Assembly: GCA_947625715.1 (NCBI GenBank)
Contig: CANQPR010000009.1
Coordinates: 1-22,290 of the forward strand
Source of the DNA: an uncultured Bacilli bacterium
Lineage (GTDB): Bacteria; Bacillota_I; Bacilli_A; RF39; UBA660
Reading direction: 5' to 3'
DNA: 22,290 nt
Under the pieces are notes generated by a model, which was not told where the DNA came from, made no database searches, and saw only the letters and a list, made by a program, of their open reading frames with translations. Positions 1 through 6,781 of this stretch are shown here, one piece after another (position 1 is the first letter of the stretch; each line of letters starts with the position of its first letter). The translations under genes and the position numbers were made by a program.

Positions 1-959
1 AAATTAATGGCTATTCTGGTGATACAGAAGGAATGTGGGGCTACAAAGATAAATTAACAAAAATAGTAATAGAAACAACAAAAAATAAAAAAGAAGCAAG
101 TGAAGGCCAAACAGTATATGGTCCATTTGATGAAAGTGAAAAGAAAGATAGTTCTGTAGAAAGTTATGTTGTATGTGATACAGGAGATACTAATTGTATA
201 GGCTATTTACAAAGTAATGGAGGAATAGACTTAAATAGTGATAGTTCATATTTATTTTATAATTTTAAAAATGTAACCCAAATAGAGGGAATAGAAAATT
301 TATATACAAGCAGTGTAATCGATATGAAGCATATGTTTTATAATATGAGTAATCTAGTAGAATTAGATTTAAGTAGCTTTGATACAAGAAATGTAACAAA
401 CATGAACTCTATGTTTTATAATATGAGCAATCTCCAAACCTTAACATTTGGCGAAAATTTTGATACAAGAAATGTAACAAACATGATTAATATGTTTGGT
501 CATTTGATGAATCTTCAGACTTTAAATTTAAGAACTTTTAATACAGGTAATGTAACATTTATGCAGGGTATGTTTGCTTATATGGACACCATACAAGAAT
601 TAGATTTAAGTACATTTGATACGAGTAATGTAACAACTATGTATGATATGTTTGCTGGAATGAGCACCATACAAAAATTAGATTTAAGTAATTTTGATAC
701 GAGTAATGTAACAGATATGCATAATATGTTTGAAAATATGAGCAGTATTCAAACCTTAGATTTAAGAACTTTTAATACGAGTAATGTAACAAATATGAAT
801 CGGATGTTTGCTAATTCAACTAATTTAACTGAAATTACATATGGTCCAAACTTTATTCATAAATTTGGAAGCACAACTGGTAATATGTTTCTTAATTGCC
901 CAGCAAATCAACCAGATGAAAATGTGCATTCCTCATGGAAAGGTGTGTCTTTTAATTAG
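1..959 (+). CDS. BspA-like leucine-rich repeat surface protein, 5' end outside window
   Basis: This is the 3' part of a surface-protein gene. The reading frame is open from base 3 and the true start lies left of the window, so the first in-window ATG (33) is not a credible start. From about codon 45 the protein is identical to the complete paralogue at 1186-2523. It carries about seven 26-residue repeats of the type (V)TNMxxMFxxMxxLxxLDLSxFDTSN. That is the DUF285/BspA-like leucine-rich repeat known from Mycoplasma, Listeria and gut bacterial surface proteins, which forms a solenoid used in adhesion. By analogy with its neighbour, the missing N terminus should hold a membrane anchor and the family's two-cysteine domain. 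There is no LPXTG sorting signal at the C terminus. The ligand is unknown. The family call is firm; a role in adhesion or antigenicity is inference. Confidence 0.85.
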   Translation, partial: INGYSGDTEGMWGYKDKLTKIVIETTKNKKEASEGQTVYGPFDESEKKDSSVESYVVCDTGDTNCIGYLQSNGGIDLNSDSSYLFYNFKNVTQIEGIENLYTSSVIDMKHMFYNMSNLVELDLSSFDTRNVTNMNSMFYNMSNLQTLTFGENFDTRNVTNMINMFGHLMNLQTLNLRTFNTGNVTFMQGMFAYMDTIQELDLSTFDTSNVTTMYDMFAGMSTIQKLDLSNFDTSNVTDMHNMFENMSSIQTLDLRTFNTSNVTNMNRMFANSTNLTEITYGPNFIHKFGSTTGNMFLNCPANQPDENVHSSWKGVSFN

Positions 960-1074
960 AATAGTATTCTATTTTAATTCTTTAAAACCTTATAATAATA
1001 CATTTTATATTAGTTCTTTTTTCTACCTTAAAAATAAATTTTATTATAATCTTTGACAGATGTTAAAAGTAAAG

Positions 1075-1116
1075 AATCTCACAACTCTTGCATAAGAGAA
1101 AAACGAGATTTTTTTT
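1075..1116 (+). terminator. Two-stem intrinsic terminator
   Basis: An outer stem AATCTC (1075-1080) pairs with GAGATT (1105-1110). An inner stem CTCTT (1085-1089) pairs with AAGAG (1094-1098) around the loop GCAT. The outer stem runs into an eight-T stretch (1109-1116). It would end the transcript of the upstream repeat protein just before the next promoter and so insulate the two units. Confidence 0.7.
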
Positions 1117-1124
1117 ATTCTAGA

Positions 1125-1153
1125 TTGACACGGGGGGGGGGTATTATTATAAA
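1125..1153 (+). promoter_or_regulatory. G-tract promoter, class A, of the 1186 gene
   Basis: The -35 box TTGACA (1125-1130) is followed by C, then ten G (1132-1141), then TATTAT, and a -10 box TATAAA (1148-1153). The spacer is exactly 17 bp, the optimum, and the uninterrupted G10 makes up most of it. Slippage by one or two bases would change the spacer to 15-19 bp. Alternative -10-like hexamers lie at spacings 14 (TATTAT, 1145) and 19 (TAAAAT, 1150). Confidence 0.75.
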
Positions 1154-1185
1154 ATAAATATCAAGAATAGAGATGGTATTTATTT
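1152..1185 (+). promoter_or_regulatory. Dyad between promoter and start codon of the 1186 gene
   Basis: AAATAAATATC (1152-1162) can pair with GGTATTTATTT (1175-1185) over 11 positions with one G-U pair, leaving a 12-base purine-rich loop (1163-1174). The right arm ends directly before the ATG. The expected transcription start (about 1160) falls inside the left arm, so the dyad may act as a DNA operator as easily as an RNA hairpin. There is no strong Shine-Dalgarno sequence; AGAG in the loop is the best candidate. Confidence 0.5.
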
Positions 1186-2523
1186 ATGAAATTAAGTCAA
1201 TATAAAGAAAAGAAGAATCATAAGAAATTAGCTTTTGTAATTGTGGCCATCGTCTTCTTAATAGGTGGAGTAACAATAGGAATAACTTTTGCAAATTTTA
1301 AAGTGCAAAAATCATTTAAAGTAATGGAGGGCAATTTCATCTATGAAGGTAGTGGAGATGTAATATTTGCTTTTTATAATGGAGATGAAAATGTTGGAAC
1401 CATGCCAACAAAAGATAGTGGATATGTCTTTAATTCTCAAAAAAGTTTTTGTGACAATGATGCCAAAATCAAATGGGATAAAAGTGCGTGGGGCCCAACT
1501 ATTGTAAATTTAAATAAAACGAAAACTAAATGTAATCTTTATTTTGTGAAAGCTGGAACATTAAGAAAAATTAATGGTACGTCTGATACAGAAGGAATGT
1601 GGGGATATAAAGATAAATTAACAAAATTAGTAATAGAAACAACCAAAAACAAAAAAGTAGCAGGAGCAGGACAAGTAGTACATGGTCCATTTGATGAGAG
1701 TGAAAAGAAAGATAGTTCTGTAGAAAGTTATGTTGTATGTGATACAGGAGATACTAATTGTATAGGCTATTTACAAAGTAATGGAGGAATAGACTTAAAT
1801 AGTGATAGTTCATATTTATTTTATAATTTTAAAAATGTAACCCAAATAGAGGGAATAGAAAATTTATATACAAGCAGTGTAATCGATATGAAGCATATGT
1901 TTTATAATATGAGTAATCTAGTAGAATTAGATTTAAGTAGCTTTGATACAAGAAATGTAACAAACATGAACTCTATGTTTTATAATATGAGCAATCTCCA
2001 AACCTTAACATTTGGCGAAAATTTTGATACAAGAAATGTAACAAACATGATTAATATGTTTGGTCATTTGATGAATCTTCAGACTTTAAATTTAAGAACT
2101 TTTAATACAGGTAATGTAACATTTATGCAGGGTATGTTTGCTTATATGGACACCATACAAGAATTAGATTTAAGTACATTTGATACGAGTAATGTAACAA
2201 CTATGTATGATATGTTTGCTGGAATGAGCACCATACAAAAATTAGATTTAAGTAATTTTGATACGAGTAATGTAACAGATATGCATAATATGTTTGAAAA
2301 TATGAGCAGTATTCAAACCTTAGATTTAAGAACTTTTAATACGAGTAATGTAACAAATATGAATCGGATGTTTGCTAATTCAACTAATTTAACTGAAATT
2401 ACATATGGTCCAAACTTTATTCATAAATTTGGAAGCACAACTGGTAATATGTTTCTTAATTGCCCAGCAAATCAACCAGATGAAAATGTGCATTCCTCAT
2501 GGAAAGGTGTGTCTTTTAATTAG
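1186..2523 (+). CDS. BspA-like leucine-rich repeat surface protein
   Basis: This is a complete 445-residue member of the window's surface-protein family. Residues 1-15 are basic (MKLSQYKEKKNHKK), and residues about 16-36 form a hydrophobic membrane anchor or uncleaved signal. Residues about 45-125 are the shared extracellular N-terminal domain, with motifs MEGNFIYEG and IFAFYNGD and two cysteines (about 88 and 117) that could form a disulfide. Residues 232 to about 414 are seven 26-residue DUF285/BspA-like repeats. It sits directly behind a G-tract promoter, and its terminator and the promoter of the next gene lie in the 226 bp downstream. Secretion with an N-terminal anchor and an extracellular adhesion- or antigen-type role are inferred from this architecture; no ligand can be named. 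The repeat domain is identical to that of the gene upstream, while the segment around residues 60-120 differs from other paralogues. Confidence 0.85.
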   Translation: MKLSQYKEKKNHKKLAFVIVAIVFLIGGVTIGITFANFKVQKSFKVMEGNFIYEGSGDVIFAFYNGDENVGTMPTKDSGYVFNSQKSFCDNDAKIKWDKSAWGPTIVNLNKTKTKCNLYFVKAGTLRKINGTSDTEGMWGYKDKLTKLVIETTKNKKVAGAGQVVHGPFDESEKKDSSVESYVVCDTGDTNCIGYLQSNGGIDLNSDSSYLFYNFKNVTQIEGIENLYTSSVIDMKHMFYNMSNLVELDLSSFDTRNVTNMNSMFYNMSNLQTLTFGENFDTRNVTNMINMFGHLMNLQTLNLRTFNTGNVTFMQGMFAYMDTIQELDLSTFDTSNVTTMYDMFAGMSTIQKLDLSNFDTSNVTDMHNMFENMSSIQTLDLRTFNTSNVTNMNRMFANSTNLTEITYGPNFIHKFGSTTGNMFLNCPANQPDENVHSSWKGVSFN

Positions 2524-2638
2524 AATAGTATTCTATTTTAATTCTTTAAAACCTTATAATAATACATTTTATATTAGTTCTTTTTTCTACCTTAAAAATA
2601 AATTTTATTATAATCTTTGACAGATGTTAAAAGTAAAG

Positions 2639-2680
2639 AATCTCACAACTCTTGCATAAGAGAAAAACGAGATTTTTTTT
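2639..2680 (+). terminator. Two-stem intrinsic terminator (second copy)
   Basis: This is an identical copy of the terminator at 1075-1116. The outer stem is AATCTC/GAGATT, the inner stem CTCTT/AAGAG, and a T-run follows. It ends the transcript of the 1186-2523 gene. Confidence 0.7.
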
Positions 2681-2688
2681 ATTCTAGA

Positions 2689-2717
2689 TTGACACGGGGG
2701 GGGGGTATTATTATAAA
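2689..2717 (+). promoter_or_regulatory. G-tract promoter, class A, of the 2750 gene
   Basis: TTGACA (2689-2694), C, G10 (2696-2705), then TATAAA (2712-2717) at a 17-bp spacing. The sequence is the same as at 1125-1153 because it lies inside the duplicated block, yet it drives a gene with an unrelated C-terminal domain. Confidence 0.75.
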
Positions 2718-2749
2718 ATAAATATCAAGAATAGAGATGGTATTTATTT
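2716..2749 (+). promoter_or_regulatory. Dyad between promoter and start codon of the 2750 gene
   Basis: Arms 2716-2726 and 2739-2749 repeat the AAATAAATATC / GGTATTTATTT dyad seen before the 1186 gene. The right arm abuts the ATG. Confidence 0.5.
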
Positions 2750-4117
2750 ATGAAATTAAGTCAATATAAAGAAAAAAAGAATCATAAAAAATTAGCTTTT
2801 GTAATTGTGGCCATCGTCTTCTTAATAGGTGGAGTAGCAATAGGAATAACTTTTGCAAATTTTAAAGTGCAAAAATCATTTAAAGTAATGGAGGGCAATT
2901 TCATCTATGAAGGAAGTGGAGATGTAATATTTGCTTTTTATAATGGTGATGAATCATTAACTCAAATGCCTCAAATCGATGATAAATTTACATTTGAAAA
3001 AGGAGAATGTGACAAAGGAGCTAGTGTAGAATGGAATAAAGAAAAATGGGCGCCTTTAGTTATGGGATTAAAAGAAACTAAAACAACATGTAAACTCTAT
3101 TTTAAAGAATATCCAACATTAAGTGAATATTTAATAGAATTAGCCAAAACAAAACCAGGTCAATTAGCATACGATGGAAAAGAAAGTTTAGGAGAATATG
3201 GAACTGATGATAATAATTTACGGTTTTTTGGTGCTAATCCTTATAATTATGTAACATTTAATAATGAAAACTGGCGAATTATTGGTATAATGAATAACGT
3301 AGAAGATGAAAGTGGAAATATAAAAAGTCATGTAAAAATTACAAGAGGCACTTCTATAGGTGCCTATAGCTGGGATTCATCAGATAGTAGTGTAAATGGT
3401 GGTAGTGGAGTAAATGAGTGGAGTGAGGCAGATATACAGAAAGTATTGAATGAAAATTATTATAAAAAAGAAGCGGGAGGTATATGTTATGGAAGCTCGG
3501 GAAATTCAAAAACATCATGTCCAAAGTGGGAGGAAATTGGTATAGATGAAGAAGCAAGAAAAATGATAAGTAAAGTTAAATGGCCTATAGGAACTCTTGA
3601 AAGTTGGGATGCTTATCGTGATGATTCCACGACTTCGGCTGTTATGTACAAAGCAGAAAGAGGTGGAAAACATCCAAAACTTTGTAGTAATACAAGTACT
3701 TGCAATGACAAAATAGAAAGGACAACCATTTGGCCAGGATATGTAGGATTACCTTCTATCACGGATGTTGAGTTCGCTCCAGCCAGTCCGTTCGTAGATG
3801 GAACGTTTGGCACTGAATGCCTCGAGGGACCCAGTCGGTGGAAAGGAAGTTCCTTTACATGTAATAATAACGATTGGCTATCGAGAAGTAACTCTTGGTT
3901 ACTTTCTCCGTGGGTTTCGACCTTCTGGCTATCATCTGTCGCCGGTGTCCGTTACAACAGCTCTGGCTGGAACGAGATTTCCGAGAACACATGCTCTTTC
4001 AACCTAGGTATCTATCCTACCATCTTTCTAGATTCTGATGTTAGAGTCATGATGAAAGATGATGATAATTATGGTAGTTCTTCTAATCCAATTCAAATAT
4101 ATATGAAAGACGTTTAA
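2750..4117 (+). CDS. Membrane-anchored surface protein with C-type-lectin-like C-terminal domain
   Basis: The product has 455 residues. The N terminus (about 1-125) is the family module: basic start, membrane anchor at about 16-36, and a two-cysteine domain ending in CKLYF. The rest is a Trp/Gly/Cys-rich domain shared with four other genes in the window. Its landmarks are FNNENWRIIGIMNN, SYSWDSS-type and NEWSEADIQ motifs, GYVGL, NNNDWL, WLLSPW, and a C-terminal YPTIFLDSDV block before an Asp-rich tail. The closing pattern (W-L-SP ... G-x-YP-x-x-x-L-S-V) resembles C-type-lectin-like folds of variable bacterial surface proteins; I infer the fold and have not tested it. Patches coding for residues about 284-299, 336-364 and 383-421 have much higher GC than the rest of the gene and replace residues conserved in the paralogues (MYPSDYGYA becomes a different sequence). 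The gene stands alone between a G-tract promoter and a strong terminator. Confidence 0.75.
   Translation: MKLSQYKEKKNHKKLAFVIVAIVFLIGGVAIGITFANFKVQKSFKVMEGNFIYEGSGDVIFAFYNGDESLTQMPQIDDKFTFEKGECDKGASVEWNKEKWAPLVMGLKETKTTCKLYFKEYPTLSEYLIELAKTKPGQLAYDGKESLGEYGTDDNNLRFFGANPYNYVTFNNENWRIIGIMNNVEDESGNIKSHVKITRGTSIGAYSWDSSDSSVNGGSGVNEWSEADIQKVLNENYYKKEAGGICYGSSGNSKTSCPKWEEIGIDEEARKMISKVKWPIGTLESWDAYRDDSTTSAVMYKAERGGKHPKLCSNTSTCNDKIERTTIWPGYVGLPSITDVEFAPASPFVDGTFGTECLEGPSRWKGSSFTCNNNDWLSRSNSWLLSPWVSTFWLSSVAGVRYNSSGWNEISENTCSFNLGIYPTIFLDSDVRVMMKDDDNYGSSSNPIQIYMKDV
3751..4030 (+). other. GC-rich variable mosaic inside the surface-protein gene
   Basis: A hand count gives 56% GC for 3751-3840 and 48% for 3901-4030, against about 34% for the conserved strip between them (3841-3890) and low GC in the rest of the gene. 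Codons ending in C (ACC, TTC, GTC, GCC, TAC, AGC, GGC, AAC) cluster here although the genome favours A or T in third position. The reading frame stays open. The patch encodes the loop region of the lectin-like domain. Confidence 0.75.
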
Positions 4118-4126
4118 TAAATAATT

Positions 4127-4163
4127 GAATGATGAATGAAATTTATAAATCATCATTCTTTTT
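4127..4163 (+). terminator. Intrinsic terminator after the 2750 gene
   Basis: A perfect 9-bp stem, GAATGATGA (4127-4135) with TCATCATTC (4150-4158), is followed directly by TTTTT. It lies 10 bp past the stop codon. Confidence 0.85.
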
Positions 4164-4211
4164 AAATTTCTTTTGTCAATACTCTCACTTGTTATGTTTT
4201 TTTATTATACC

Positions 4212-4239
4212 TTGAAAATAAATTTTAATTTGTTATAAT
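4212..4239 (+). promoter_or_regulatory. Promoter of the YitT-family gene
   Basis: TTGAAA (4212-4217) and TATAAT (4234-4239) are separated by 16 bp. GAGG at 4252-4255 is the ribosome site for the ATG at 4264. There is no G tract, so this is an ordinary housekeeping promoter. Confidence 0.7.
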
Positions 4240-4263
4240 CTATGTAGAATTGAGGCCGATAAC

Positions 4264-5160
4264 ATGGATTTAGAACAACTAAAACAACAAATATTTAAAC
4301 GTGATTTTTATGAAAAATCTCTTGTCTTTTTTCTAGGGGTCTTTTTACTTGCACTAAACTATAATTTGTTTTTTTTACCCAACCACTTAGTTATTGGAGG
4401 GACATCTGGTCTATCAATTATCTTTGAAGAAATATTTGGTTGGGACCCTAACATATTTTTATATATATCTGGTTTAATTTTAATTATTTTATGTTATATA
4501 TTTTTAGGCAAAAAAAATACTGGCGTATCTATTATTGGTAGTATAATGTATCCCTTTATGATAAGTCTAACTTATCCATTAGCAAAATTACTACAACCAT
4601 ACTTTACCTTTGATAATATTGTCATTACCATAATATTAACATCTCTTTTATACGGAATAGCCAATGGTATGATTTATAAAGTTGGTTTTAATACAGGTGG
4701 TTTTGATATATTAATGAAAATATTTAATAAATATGGTCATATTCCAGAAGGTAAAGCATCATTAATTTTAAACAGTATCATTATCCTATTTGGTGGAATT
4801 GCTTTTGGTGTTCATCAAGTTGTATATGCCATTATAATATTGGCTATCTATTCAAGAATTGTTGACAGTATTCTAATTGGTATATCTAATTCTAAACTAT
4901 TCTTTATTTATACTAAAGAACATCAAAAAGTAAGAAAATATATTATTGAAGAAATGAAAACTGGTGTTACCATATTAGAAACCGAGGGAGGTTACTCAAA
5001 GAAAAAAGGTTACATGTTAATGTGTGTCGTTCCAACTAAAGATTATTACTATTTTAAAGAAATGGTGTTATACATTGACCCATCAGCCTTTTTTGTCATT
5101 CATGATTGCTATGAAGTTCAAGGCGGTAAAAGGCGCAATTTACCATTTCTTATGAAGTAA
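4264..5160 (+). CDS. YitT family membrane protein
   Basis: The product has 298 residues. The N-terminal half has about five or six hydrophobic segments between residues 20 and 205, with the family's characteristic early block FLPNHLVIGGTSGLS and a later GFNTGGFDIL. This is the DUF161/YitT membrane domain of Firmicutes. The C-terminal part (about 210-298) is a soluble DUF2179-type domain, with TGVTILETEGGYSKKK and a terminal IDPSAFFVIHD stretch. Most Firmicutes genomes encode several members. They are predicted inner-membrane transporters or sensors, but no substrate is established and none can be read here. The start has a GAGG ribosome site 8 bp upstream. The gene ends 39 bp before ftsE, whose own extended -10 promoter overlaps that gap, so the two may be only partly co-transcribed. 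Confidence 0.9.
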   Translation: MDLEQLKQQIFKRDFYEKSLVFFLGVFLLALNYNLFFLPNHLVIGGTSGLSIIFEEIFGWDPNIFLYISGLILIILCYIFLGKKNTGVSIIGSIMYPFMISLTYPLAKLLQPYFTFDNIVITIILTSLLYGIANGMIYKVGFNTGGFDILMKIFNKYGHIPEGKASLILNSIIILFGGIAFGVHQVVYAIIILAIYSRIVDSILIGISNSKLFFIYTKEHQKVRKYIIEEMKTGVTILETEGGYSKKKGYMLMCVVPTKDYYYFKEMVLYIDPSAFFVIHDCYEVQGGKRRNLPFLMK

Positions 5161-5165
5161 ATTTA

Positions 5166-5174
5166 TGCTATAAT
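5166..5174 (+). promoter_or_regulatory. Extended -10 promoter of ftsEX operon
   Basis: TGCTATAAT is an extended -10 (TGnTATAAT) located just after the stop of the YitT gene and 25 bp before the ftsE start. The -35 region is T-rich and weak, which is usual for extended -10 promoters. Confidence 0.6.
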
Positions 5175-5199
5175 TAGAATAGTACGAGGTGGTTAAAAA

Positions 5200-5913
5200 G
5201 TGAAGTTAATAAAAGTAGAACATGCCTATAAAATATACAAAAACGGAACAACTGCTGTAGCTGATATATCAGTAAATATTGATAAAGGCGAATTTGTTTT
5301 TGTAATAGGCCCAACGGGATGTGGAAAATCAACATTCATGAAAATGTTATATCGAGAAGAAAAACCAACCGATGGTAAAATCATTGTTGGTGGTATTGAT
5401 GTTAGTAAATTAAGAAATTCGAAAGTATATAAATTGCGAAGAAAAATAGGGGTTGTTTTTCAAGACTTTAAATTATTACCTAAATTAACGGTTTATGAAA
5501 ATGTAGCTTTTGCTCTGGAAACATTAGGACTACCCAATAGTCAAATTCGCCCTAAAGTATTAAAAGCTGTTGAAGCTGTTGGTTTAAAAGAAAAATTGCG
5601 CAACTTACCAAGTCAACTATCAGGTGGTGAACAACAAAGAGTTGCCATTGCAAGAGCTATTGTAAACGAACCTAAACTATTAATTTGTGATGAACCAACA
5701 GGAAACTTAGACCCTGATACAAGTAAAGAAATAATGAGTATTATAGATAATATAAACAAAGAATCTGGCACGACAATAATTATGGCTACACATGATAAAG
5801 AATTAGTAAATAAAATGAAAAAAAGAGTTATCGTTATCGAAGATGGCGTCATAGCTAGTGATGATATGAAAGGAAGATATAAAGTACATGAGAGCGTTAA
5901 GAATACTAAATAG
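5200..5913 (+). CDS. ftsE: Cell division ATP-binding protein FtsE
   Basis: This 237-residue ABC ATPase is the cytoplasmic half of the FtsEX complex, which couples ATP hydrolysis at the divisome or elongation site to activation of a cell-wall hydrolase outside the membrane. The full ABC set is visible: Walker A GPTGCGKST (37-45), Q-loop Gln at about 88, signature LSGGEQQR (140-147), Walker B LLICDEP (160-166) and switch His 198. The N-terminal IKVEHAYKIYKNG and GVVFQDFKLLP are typical of FtsE. The start is GTG at 5200, supported by GAGGTGG (5186-5192) seven bases upstream. It overlaps ftsX by 26 bp and is followed by a secreted peptidase gene, the classic ftsE-ftsX-hydrolase order. Confidence 0.95.
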   Translation: MKLIKVEHAYKIYKNGTTAVADISVNIDKGEFVFVIGPTGCGKSTFMKMLYREEKPTDGKIIVGGIDVSKLRNSKVYKLRRKIGVVFQDFKLLPKLTVYENVAFALETLGLPNSQIRPKVLKAVEAVGLKEKLRNLPSQLSGGEQQRVAIARAIVNEPKLLICDEPTGNLDPDTSKEIMSIIDNINKESGTTIIMATHDKELVNKMKKRVIVIEDGVIASDDMKGRYKVHESVKNTK

Positions 5914-6781
5914 AAGTATTAGAGATTCATTTAAAAGTGTCTTTCGAAATCTTTCTTTATCAATGGCAAGTATTGCCTGTACAACTGTAACCTTAATATT
6001 AGTAGCCATAAGTTTAATACTTACCTACAATGTAAATAATATTACGACTAACTTAGAAAAAGAATTAACTGTTGTTGCCTATTTTAAAGCTGATTCAACC
6101 GAAAAAGATAGAATAAATATTGAAAATGATTTAAAAACTATGCCCAATATAGACAAAGTTGTTTTTAAAAGCAAAGATGAATGGATTGCAGAAATGAAAA
6201 ATGAAAGTGATACCTTAAAAACAACCCTTGATTATTTAGAAAGTAATCCCTTATTAGATTCAATAACTGTAACAGTTAAAGATGTAAATGGTCTAAAACA
6301 AACAGCTGATAAAATAAGAAGCTATGATTTTATTTCCAGTGCTGAATATGGTGAGGGAATGGTTGAAAACATAATTGGTATCTTTGATGCCATAAGTAAA
6401 GGAACAATTATCATTGTTTTAGCGTTAGTTTTAGTAACAGCCTTCTTAATAAGCAATACTATTAAATTAACTATTTTTTCAAGAAAAACCGAAATTGAAA
6501 TTATGCGTTTAGTTGGAGCAAGTAATATAGCTATTAAATTACCATTTATATTTGAAGGTTTTGTTTTAGGAATCATTGGTAGTTTAATTCCTATCCTTCT
6601 TACTGTTTATGGTTATGTTTATTTATTTAATACAACAGGAGGTTATGTATTTACAAAAATATTAATTTTATCTGATCCATTCCCATTTGTCTTTATTGTA
6701 TCCGCTTTCTTATTAGTAATTGGGGCTTTAGTGGGAATGTTCGGTTCATGGAGAGCCGTTAGAAAGTATTTGAAAATATGA
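5888..6781 (+). CDS. ftsX: Cell division permease-like protein FtsX
   Basis: This 297-residue polytopic protein has the FtsX layout. A cytoplasmic N terminus (MRALRILNRSIRDSFKSVFRN) is followed by a first membrane helix at about 25-46 and an extracellular domain at about 50-165. Three more helices lie near 170-192, 213-240 and 262-285, with the cytoplasmic motif RKTEIEIMRLVGAS between the second and third. The extracellular loop is the part that in studied species contacts the hydrolase coiled coil. The gene starts inside ftsE (ribosome site AGGAAG at 5871-5876), and its TGA stop overlaps the ATG of the next gene (ATGA). This implies translational coupling and fixed stoichiometry with the M23 protein. 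The TGA stop also supports genetic code 11. Confidence 0.95.
   Translation: MRALRILNRSIRDSFKSVFRNLSLSMASIACTTVTLILVAISLILTYNVNNITTNLEKELTVVAYFKADSTEKDRINIENDLKTMPNIDKVVFKSKDEWIAEMKNESDTLKTTLDYLESNPLLDSITVTVKDVNGLKQTADKIRSYDFISSAEYGEGMVENIIGIFDAISKGTIIIVLALVLVTAFLISNTIKLTIFSRKTEIEIMRLVGASNIAIKLPFIFEGFVLGIIGSLIPILLTVYGYVYLFNTTGGYVFTKILILSDPFPFVFIVSAFLLVIGALVGMFGSWRAVRKYLKI

Larger units (their letters stand above)
135..1211 (+). repeat. Left copy of 1.08-kb identical tandem duplication
   Basis: By eye, bases 135-1211 match 1699-2775 without a mismatch at a constant offset of 1564 bp. The flanking mismatches that bound the block are 134/1698 and 1212/2776. The block covers the whole leucine-rich repeat domain, the 3' intergenic region with its terminator, the G-tract promoter and the first codons of the next gene. 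Similarity with a few differences continues to about 1388/2952. This indicates a recent duplication or gene conversion. It also gives homologous recombination a simple way to delete or add one unit. Confidence 0.9.
1699..2775 (+). repeat. Right copy of 1.08-kb identical tandem duplication
   Basis: This is the partner of 135-1211, offset 1564 bp. It ends 26 bp inside the next gene (2750). It therefore duplicates the terminator, promoter, dyad and start region of the unit as one cassette. Confidence 0.9.

Noticed and set aside
841..1056. A 71-codon open frame repeated at 2405-2620
   Set aside because: It overlaps the end of the repeat-protein genes out of frame, lacks a ribosome site, and is duplicated only because the DNA block is duplicated.
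1132..1141. G tracts as sequencing or assembly artefacts
   Set aside because: Exact lengths may be uncertain, but the same element occurs at five loci in the same promoter position, two with interrupting A bases, so the tract itself is real.
1..4117. Sortase-anchored wall proteins
   Set aside because: No LPXTG-like motif with hydrophobic tail occurs at any C terminus; the only membrane segment is N-terminal.
2750..4117. A complete diversity-generating retroelement in the window
   Set aside because: No reverse transcriptase, accessory protein or template repeat could be found on either strand; only the variable-region-like pattern is present.
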